From the NCBI GenBank assembly GCA_009693345.1, contig SHXL01000028.1, positions 1-18,901 of the forward strand: a DNA stretch of 18,901 nucleotides, in the 5' to 3' direction. Shown here piece by piece: positions 13,941-18,901 of this stretch. The position numbers were made by a program, and so were the translations under genes. Position 1 is the stretch's first letter; every line of letters begins with the position of its first letter. This DNA comes from Betaproteobacteria bacterium. GTDB taxonomy: Bacteria; Pseudomonadota; Gammaproteobacteria; Burkholderiales; SG8-39. The notes beneath the pieces are model-generated. The model worked only from the letters and a program-made list of their open reading frames with translations, made no database searches and was not told the DNA's origin.

Positions 13941-13966
13941 TCAGGTATCACCATGTTATCACCTGA
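13941..13966. promoter_or_regulatory. Tandem-repeat operator of the ParE antitoxin operon
   Basis: Two copies of TATCACC (13946-13952 and 13957-13963) repeat with an 11-bp period, one helical turn, inside outer arms TCAGGT (13941-13946) and ACCTGA (13961-13966) that are inverted repeats. Ribbon-helix-helix repressors typically bind tandem sites spaced about one turn. It lies 15 bp upstream of the antitoxin ATG, so autorepression is likely; this is inferred. Confidence 0.5.
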
Positions 13967-13986
13967 GCGAATCGGCGGCGATCCGC

Positions 13987-14977
13987 CTACTCGATGACCC
14001 GGTCGGCGCGCCCCAGGATGGATTTTGGAATCGTCAGGCCAATCGCCTTGGCCGTCTTCAGATTGATCCACAACTCGAATTGCGTCGGCTGTTCGATCGG
14101 CAGGTCGCTGGGCTTCGCACCCTTGAGAATCCTGTCGACGTAGGTGGCGACACGGCGGAAGTTATCGGCCAGATTCGGCGCGTATCCCATCAGGGCGCCG
14201 TCGCCCACGAATTCCACGTTCGAGGAGATCGAGGGAAGGCGAGCCTCGATCGCCAGCCCGACGATACGCGCCCGGTGGCTGTTCAGCATGCCGGGCGCCA
14301 CGATAAAGAACGCTTCCGCGCGGGCGCTGCGCGCAGCTTTAAACGCCTTGCCAGATCGGCAGGCTCCTTCACCTCAAGCAGCTGGAGTTGCAGCTTCAGA
14401 GTCCGGGCAGCGGCCTCTGTTTCCTTCACGTGCGCATGCCCGGCGGCGGTCCGCGGGTCGAAGAGGACGGCAATGCGCGCCGCCTTCGGCGCGACCTCCC
14501 TGAGCAGTTCGAGGCGCTTGCCCGCAAGTTCCCACGCAATGCCGACCATGCCCGTGATATTCCCGCCCGGCCGCGCCATACTCGCGACCAGGCCTTCCTT
14601 GACCGGGTCGGCGTCGATCGTCCCCATTACGATCGGAATAGTCGACGTCAGCCTGCGAAGCGCCTGAATTGCATCGACGCCGATCGCCACCACGCACTCC
14701 GGCTTGAGCGCGATCAACTCGGCGGCGAGGGCCGGCAGCTGCTCGATCTTGCCGTGAGAGTACCGATAGTCGACGACGAGGTTTTGTCCCTCGGCGAAGC
14801 CCACGTCCCGCATGACTTTGTGGAACGCCTCCCACCTCGCGGGAAACGATGCAGGAGTTCCCAGTTCGAGCCAGCCGATGCGCCGCGTATGCCTTTCGAC
14901 AACTGCGCGCGGATACGCGGGGCGGCAAATAACGCGCCCGCGGCAAGCAGAAACTGACGGCGTTGTACGCGGCTCAC
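13987..14977 (-). pseudogene. Frameshifted ABC-type substrate-binding protein (ABC_sub_bind/TrpX-like)
   Basis: Three reading frames join into one exported binding protein. Frame one (GTG at 14977) gives a twin-arginine-like signal, VQRRQFLLAAGALFAAPRIRA. Near 14890 the sequence moves to a second frame reading RIGWLELGTPASFPARWEAF, then MRDVGFAEGQNLVVDYRYSH and VPIVMG-type core segments. Near 14345 it moves to a third frame, giving AFFIVAPGMLNSHR, ISSNVEFVGDGALMGYAPN, PIEQPTQFELWINLKTAKA and the stop. Both shifts equal single-base losses: the span is 991 bp, and adding two bases gives 993, an exact 330-codon gene plus stop, the usual family size. It is therefore inactivated or carries two sequencing errors. 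It starts 10 bp after the vapC stop and ends 61 bp from the ParE antitoxin start. No ABC permease or ATPase is present. Confidence 0.85.
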
Positions 14978-14987
14978 GAATCTCAGG

Positions 14988-15386
14988 TTACGCCAACAAC
15001 TCGAAACCCGGTAGCTTGGTGGCTGTCCGGTCGAAGGTCACCGTCTTCTCGGCGCCGTGGGCGATCGCCAGCTGGCCGATCAGCGCGTCGCTGAAATCGG
15101 CGGGCACGCCCTCCCAGGCGCGCAATGACTTCCAGACCAGTTCAGAGCGCTCGATGACGAGTTGCTTCGTCGCCAGGAGACCTTCGATTATTTGGCGGAT
15201 GCGCTTGCGGTCGGCCCCGTAGCTCTCGGCCAGCACCCACGCGATCTCGCAAAGCGTGATCGTCGATACGAATCCGGGATTCTCGGTCGACAGCCTGCCC
15301 TCGATGAACCGGGTCGCGACTGCAGACTGCTTTGGGTCGTCCTGGGTGAGGTAACGGACGAGGACGTTGGTGTCGATGCCGACCAC
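14988..15386 (-). CDS. vapC: VapC-type PIN-domain ribonuclease toxin
   Basis: A 132-residue PIN-domain toxin with a GTG start that shares one base with the antitoxin stop. All four acidic residues are present: Asp5 (GIDTNVLVRYL), Glu47 (TLCEIAWVL), Asp100 (FSDALIG) and Asp119 (TFDRTA). VapC toxins cleave tRNA or rRNA when freed from VapB. The length is normal, and nothing suggests decay, in contrast with the PIN protein at 12928-13329. Confidence 0.92.
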   Translation of the reverse strand: MVGIDTNVLVRYLTQDDPKQSAVATRFIEGRLSTENPGFVSTITLCEIAWVLAESYGADRKRIRQIIEGLLATKQLVIERSELVWKSLRAWEGVPADFSDALIGQLAIAHGAEKTVTFDRTATKLPGFELLA

Positions 15387-15622
15387 TACCGCACCGCGTG
15401 TCGGCGGATTGCTCTATTCATATTTTCCACGCTCACCGGCTTCGCCGGCTTTGGGATCATCCCCTTGAGGTCGCGAATGTCACGGGTCGCCGCCACCACG
15501 GTGTAGACGCCTCGCTCGAGTTCGACAAATTCCACCCGGTCGCCCGATTCAACGCCGAGCCCGTCCCGGACCGGCTTCGGAATGGTGATCTGTCCCTTGC
15601 TGGTAACGACGGCGGTGGTCAT
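15386..15622 (-). CDS. vapB: VapB-type antitoxin, AbrB/MazE swapped-hairpin domain
   Basis: A 78-residue protein starting MTTAVVTSKGQITIPKPVRD, the AbrB/SpoVT DNA-binding signature (VTSKGQITIPKxVR), then LGVESGDRVEFVEL. The C-terminal part (DLKGMIPKPAKPVSVENMNRAI) is the usual toxin-binding tail of VapB proteins of this type. The ATG at 15622 is chosen over an upstream ATG at 15640 because it has GGAG 6 bases before it and the signature starts there. Confidence 0.92.
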   Translation of the reverse strand: MTTAVVTSKGQITIPKPVRDGLGVESGDRVEFVELERGVYTVVAATRDIRDLKGMIPKPAKPVSVENMNRAIRRHAVR

Positions 15623-15646
15623 GGCTGGCTCCTTGAGCACGGTCGA

Positions 15647-15684
15647 ATCATACCATAAAGTAAGGTTTAGTACTTTTTGTAAGG
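15647..15684. promoter_or_regulatory. Candidate vapBC promoter and operator
   Basis: Upstream of vapB a distinctly AT-rich stretch holds a leftward -10, TATGAT (15652-15647, 5 of 6). It also has the inverted repeat AAAGTA (15657-15662) / TACTTT (15671-15676) and two direct copies of GTAAGG (15660-15665, 15679-15684) 19 bp apart. No good -35 was found. AbrB-type antitoxins repress their own promoters through such repeats; this is inferred. The stretch overlaps no gene and ends just before the SDR stop. Confidence 0.45.
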
Positions 15685-15687
15685 CAT

Positions 15688-16410
15688 TTAGCGCGCGAGG
15701 TATCCGGAATCCACCGGCAGCGTGACGCCGGTAATACAGCGCGCCGCGGGGCCGGCGAGAAACAGGATCGCCGCGGCGATGTCTTCGACCTCAGGAAGCA
15801 CGCCGAGCGGCGTGTGGTCCATCACCTTTTTCAGGACTTCGGGGTTGGAGAACACCGGCACGGTGAGAGGCGTGCGCACGAAGGTCGGCGCCACGGCGTT
15901 GACGCGGATGCGGTATTCTGCGAACTCCAGCGCCAGCGAGCGCGTCAGGTTCACCACCGCGCCCTTGGAGGCCTGGTAGGCCGGATTCGGGAAAATGCCG
16001 CCGGAGAATCCCATGACCGAGGCAAGATTGACTATTGCTCCGCCACGGGGCAACCCGTCCTTGCCGGGCTCTTTCATTCCTCGAGCGGCAATGCGAGAAC
16101 ACAGGAAAAGGCCCGTGAGGTTTACCGCGATCACCCGGTCCCACTCCTCGCGGGTGATGTCGAGAGCATTCTTGCGCACCGCGATGCCGGCATTGTTGAT
16201 GAGGATATCGATGGCACCGATCTTCGCGAACGCCCTTTCCACTGCCTGCTCATCTGCAACATCGGCGGAAAGGACACCCGGGGCGGCGTCGATATCGATC
16301 CGCGCGACCGTGGCGCCCGCTTTCTCAAGCAACGCTGCCGTCGCTTTTCCTATGCCCCTGGCGGCGCCGGTGACGACCGCTATTTTGCCCTTCAGCTCGA
16401 ATATTTCCAT
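15688..16410 (-). CDS. SDR-family oxidoreductase (NAD-dependent dehydrogenase)
   Basis: A 240-residue classical short-chain dehydrogenase. TGAARGIG (14-21) binds the dinucleotide, and Asp39 (ARIDID) after the second strand suggests NAD(H) rather than NADP(H). NNAG spans 72-75, and the catalytic residues are Asn97, Ser131 (NLASVMG), Tyr145 and Lys149 (YQASK). The C-terminus GVTLPVDSGYLAR is typical. It oxidises or reduces an alcohol/ketone; the substrate is unknown, although context suggests a hydroxy-acid intermediate. The start at 16410 lies only 20 bp from the divergent amidohydrolase start, with no SD. A TATACT -10 candidate sits so near that the message may be almost leaderless. Confidence 0.92.
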   Translation of the reverse strand: MEIFELKGKIAVVTGAARGIGKATAALLEKAGATVARIDIDAAPGVLSADVADEQAVERAFAKIGAIDILINNAGIAVRKNALDITREEWDRVIAVNLTGLFLCSRIAARGMKEPGKDGLPRGGAIVNLASVMGFSGGIFPNPAYQASKGAVVNLTRSLALEFAEYRIRVNAVAPTFVRTPLTVPVFSNPEVLKKVMDHTPLGVLPEVEDIAAAILFLAGPAARCITGVTLPVDSGYLAR

Positions 16411-16419
16411 GGTGTCGGT

Positions 16420-16447
16420 AGTATAGGCGCATGCACGACCTCGTCAT
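16420..16447 (-). promoter_or_regulatory. Candidate SDR promoter in a 20-bp divergent gap
   Basis: Read leftward, ATGACG (16447-16442, 4 of 6) and TATACT (16425-16420, 5 of 6) are separated by 16 bases. The start point would be about 3 bases before the SDR ATG at 16410. The -35 lies within the divergent amidohydrolase gene. There is no SD on either side of the gap. Confidence 0.35.
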
Positions 16448-18110
16448 TCGAAACGCTCTGCTTGTTGACGGCCTGGGTTCAGCGCCGGTTCACGGTGAAT
16501 TGGGATTTTCGGCGGGAAAGATCGTTGAAATAGGAAAGGCAAAAGGCTCCTACAAAGAAACACTGAATGCAGACGGTCTGGCGCTGATGCCGGGCATTAT
16601 CGACAACCACACGCACTACGACGCGCAGCTCACCTGGGATCCGCTCGCTTCGCCCTCGCCCGCGCTCGGCGTCACCACGGCGATCATCGGCAATTGCGGC
16701 TTCACCATCGCCCCCTGCCGCCCGGCCGGCCGCGACCTGATCATGCGCAACCTGACCCAGGTCGAGGGCATGTCGATCGAAGTCCTGCGCAGCGGCATCG
16801 CTTGGGAATTCGAGACCATCCCGGAATACTTCGCGATGCTGGAGCGCCGCGGCGTGGGCCTGAACATCGCCGGATTCGCCGGCCACTCTTCCATCCGCTC
16901 GTTCGTCATGGGCGAGGACGCATCGCGGCGCGCCGCCAGCGACGCCGAGATCGAAGCCATGCGCCGCATCGTGCTGGAGGCCGTGCGGGCCGGCGCCATC
17001 GGCTTCGCCACCAGCACGTCGCCCGCGCACAACGGCGAAGGCGGCATGCCGATGCCCTCGCGCCTCGCCGAAGAACGAGAGCTGCGCGCGCTGGTCGGCA
17101 GCCTGAAGGAAGCCGGCCGCGGCCTTTTCATGCTCACCAAAGGCGGCCAGACGAAGATGGCGTTTCTCGAAGAGCTCGCCGCCGATTCGGGCCGCCCGGT
17201 GGTGGTGGCGGCGCTCCTGCACAACAGCACCAGTCCCGGCGTGGTATTCGACGACCTGGACGCGATCGCGGCGGCCAACGGCCGCGGCCGGCGCATGGCC
17301 GGCGCCATTTCCTGCTGCCCGCTCAGCTTCGACTTCACGATGCGATCGCCCTACCCGATCGAAAGCCTGGACGCATGGAAGCGCGCGCTCGGCAAGAAGG
17401 GCGACGCGATGAAGGCAGTACTGGCCGATCCGTCGTTCCGCCAGGGCATCCGCGACGAACTCGCCCGGCCCGCGACGTTCCGCCTGTTCAACGGCGAGTG
17501 GGACAAGGTGCAGGTGGTCGAGACGGTCCGGCGCGAGAACGCGCATTTCGAGCACCGCACCCTTGCCGAACTGGCGCGCGCGAGCGGCAGGGACCCGATC
17601 GACATCTGGTTCGACCTCGCGCTCGACGAAGACCTCGACACGGTGTTCATCGCGCAGACCCTGAATTCGGACGAAGCCGCACTGGCGAAGATGCTGCGCC
17701 ATCCCGCCAGCCTGGTGTCGCTGTCGGACGCGGGCGCGCACCTGACGTTTTTCAACGATGCGGGCTACGGCTTGCACCTGCTGGGCCATTGGGTGCGCGA
17801 TCTGCAGGTCCTGTCACTTGAGGAGGCGGTGCGGCGGCTCACGAGCCACCCCGCGGAGATTTTCGGAATCCGGAACAGGGGGGCGCTCAAGCCCGGCTAT
17901 TGCGCCGACCTGTTGCTGTTCGATCCCGCCGCCGTGAACCGCGGACCGAAGAAACGCGTGCTCGACCTCCCCGGCGGCGGCGCGCGCCTCGCCACGCCGC
18001 CGATCGGCGTGCACGGCGTGTGGGTGAACGGCACGCGCATCGCGGACGAAAAAGGCATGCGGCCGCTCGACAGGCTGCCGGGCCAGGTCTTGCGTGAATT
18101 CAACGGTTGA
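16431..18110 (+). CDS. Amidohydrolase, D-aminoacylase/N-acyl-D-amino-acid deacylase-like
   Basis: A 559-residue amidohydrolase of the D-aminoacylase branch. Metal motif NHTHYD gives His60 and His62; Cys89 in IIGNCGF matches the zinc-binding Cys of D-aminoacylase; His264 (ALLHN) and Asp433 (SLSDAGAH) match a later metal His and the catalytic Asp. A His expected in a Y-x-x-H-x-R stretch near 236 is replaced by LTKGGQT (Thr236, Lys237), so the metal site may differ. The C-terminal FGIRNRGALKPGYCADLLLFDP returns to the small beta-sandwich. It probably hydrolyses an amide or lactone-like bond; the substrate is unknown. It precedes ligJ by 6 bp in a probable operon. The start has no SD. Codons 16494-16577 are relatively AT-ending (about 11 of 28 end in G/C). 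Confidence 0.88.
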   Translation: MHDLVIRNALLVDGLGSAPVHGELGFSAGKIVEIGKAKGSYKETLNADGLALMPGIIDNHTHYDAQLTWDPLASPSPALGVTTAIIGNCGFTIAPCRPAGRDLIMRNLTQVEGMSIEVLRSGIAWEFETIPEYFAMLERRGVGLNIAGFAGHSSIRSFVMGEDASRRAASDAEIEAMRRIVLEAVRAGAIGFATSTSPAHNGEGGMPMPSRLAEERELRALVGSLKEAGRGLFMLTKGGQTKMAFLEELAADSGRPVVVAALLHNSTSPGVVFDDLDAIAAANGRGRRMAGAISCCPLSFDFTMRSPYPIESLDAWKRALGKKGDAMKAVLADPSFRQGIRDELARPATFRLFNGEWDKVQVVETVRRENAHFEHRTLAELARASGRDPIDIWFDLALDEDLDTVFIAQTLNSDEAALAKMLRHPASLVSLSDAGAHLTFFNDAGYGLHLLGHWVRDLQVLSLEEAVRRLTSHPAEIFGIRNRGALKPGYCADLLLFDPAAVNRGPKKRVLDLPGGGARLATPPIGVHGVWVNGTRIADEKGMRPLDRLPGQVLREFNG

Positions 18111-18116
18111 CATCCC

Positions 18117-18901
18117 ATGATCATCGACTGCCACGGCCATTACACCACTGCGCCAGAAGGATTGTGGGCGTGGAGAAAGAATCAGCTTTCCAGTTTGAAG
18201 AATTCTTTCTCGAAGCCGGTCATTTCAGACCAGGAGATCCGCGACTCGCTGGAAGGCGCGCAACTAAAAATCCAGCGCGAGCGCGGCACCGACCTCACGT
18301 TCTTCTCGCCGCGCGCGGGCTCCATGGAACACCACGTAGGCGACGAGGCGGTGAGCATCGCCTGGTCGCGCGAGTGCAACGACCTGATCCACCGCGTCTG
18401 CAGCTTGTATCCGTCGAACTTCGTCCCCGTCTGCCAGCTGCCGCAGTCGCCGGGCGTGCCGCCCGCCAACTGCATCCCGGAACTCGAACGCTGCGTGAAA
18501 GAGCTGGGATTCGTCGGCTGCAACCTGAACCCGGATCCGTCGGGCGGCTGGTGGAAGGAACCGCCGCTCACCGACCGCTGGTGGTACCCGCTCTACGAAA
18601 AGATGGTGGAGCTCGACGTGCCGGCGATGGTGCACGTGAGCTCGTCCTGCAACCCCGCATTTCATTTCACCGGCGCGCACTACATCAACGCCGACACCAC
18701 CGCGTTCATGCAGTTCCTGACCTCGGACCTGTTCAAGGATTTCCCGACTCTGAAATTCGTCATCCCGCACGGCGGCGGCGCGGTCCCCTACCACTGGGGC
18801 CGCTACCGCGGCCTCGCACAGGACATGAAGCGCCCGCCCCTGGAGGAACTGCTGCTGAACAACGTGTACTTCGACACCTGCGTCTACCACAAGCCCGGCA
18901 T
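18117..18901 (+). CDS. ligJ: 4-oxalomesaconate hydratase (LigJ type), C-terminus beyond window
   Basis: An amidohydrolase-fold protein open for 261 codons to the window end; LigJ proteins have about 340 residues, so roughly three quarters is seen. It starts MIIDCHGHYTTAP with metal ligands His6 and His8, then QRERGTDLTFFSPRAGSMEH (53-72), LPQSPGVPPANCIPELE, GCNLNPDPSGGWW (134-146), PAMVHVSSSCN with His173, FVIPHGGGAVPYHWGRYRGL with His218, and NNVYFDTCVYHKPG. This order is that of Sphingobium LigJ. The enzyme hydrates 4-oxalomesaconate to 4-carboxy-4-hydroxy-2-oxoadipate in the protocatechuate 4,5-cleavage and gallate routes. The preceding stop is 6 bp away, suggesting co-transcription with the amidohydrolase. 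No lactonase ligI or aldolase ligK is in view; they may follow. Confidence 0.9.
   Translation, partial: MIIDCHGHYTTAPEGLWAWRKNQLSSLKNSFSKPVISDQEIRDSLEGAQLKIQRERGTDLTFFSPRAGSMEHHVGDEAVSIAWSRECNDLIHRVCSLYPSNFVPVCQLPQSPGVPPANCIPELERCVKELGFVGCNLNPDPSGGWWKEPPLTDRWWYPLYEKMVELDVPAMVHVSSSCNPAFHFTGAHYINADTTAFMQFLTSDLFKDFPTLKFVIPHGGGAVPYHWGRYRGLAQDMKRPPLEELLLNNVYFDTCVYHKPG

Noticed and set aside
16479..17789. 436-residue minus-strand frame opposite the amidohydrolase
   Set aside because: Low-complexity antisense of a clearly motif-bearing gene; no start signals.
1..18901. Insertion sequences, CRISPR arrays, tRNA or rRNA genes, integrase or attachment sites
   Set aside because: Read through on both strands; no transposase or integrase motif, no regular repeat-spacer array and no RNA gene signature was found.

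Overview
The window is a GC-rich, very densely packed stretch of bacterial chromosome. Two orphan periplasmic tricarboxylate-type binding proteins (Bug family), CaiB/BaiF and crotonase genes, intradiol dioxygenases and strong G/C bias at third codon positions suggest a betaproteobacterium of the Burkholderiales type. This placement is inferred from gene content; no rRNA or tRNA is present to confirm it. Many gene pairs overlap by 4 to 13 bp, and convergent pairs are separated by only 3 to 18 bp.

Region 1 (1-8308) holds two divergent catabolic operons around a tiny control region at 4501-4541. Leftward run pcaH, pcaG (protocatechuate 3,4-dioxygenase beta and alpha), a MarR regulator, a crotonase, an EamA-type exporter and a class III CoA-transferase cut by the window edge. 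Rightward run an HMG-CoA-lyase-like protein with His in place of the usual loop Cys, a stand-alone MetE-type methyltransferase barrel, a miniature enolase-superfamily protein lacking the catalytic half of its barrel, and a full-length glucarate-dehydratase-like enolase-superfamily enzyme. The control region carries a perfect 7-5-7 inverted repeat of the kind MarR proteins bind. It lies across two overlapping, face-to-face promoter candidates.

Region 2 (8313-12611) has two divergent Bug-family binding proteins, a hydroxyquinol/catechol-type intradiol dioxygenase, a GhrA-like 2-hydroxyacid dehydrogenase and a small dimeric alpha/beta-barrel-like protein.

Region 3 (12631-15684) is an accessory patch. 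It has three different toxin-antitoxin modules (Phd/PIN, CopG-type/ParE, AbrB-type/VapC), each with a repeat-rich candidate operator, and an ABC substrate-binding protein gene broken by two apparent single-base deletions. The PIN toxin of the first module has lost two of its four acidic residues.

Region 4 (15688-18901) returns to catabolism: an SDR dehydrogenase divergent from a D-aminoacylase-like amidohydrolase, followed by a clear 4-oxalomesaconate hydratase (LigJ type) that runs off the end.

Taken together the window encodes parts of aromatic-acid breakdown (protocatechuate, possibly gallate or hydroxyquinol), uptake of organic acids, and CoA-thioester steps. Intradiol protocatechuate cleavage genes near LigJ, which belongs to the 4,5-cleavage/gallate route, plus an atypical HMGL-fold lyase and a MetE-type barrel, form an unusual combination that may be a variant lower pathway. 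I see no insertion sequence, CRISPR array, tRNA, rRNA or replication origin, and no gene-free stretch over 300 bases.
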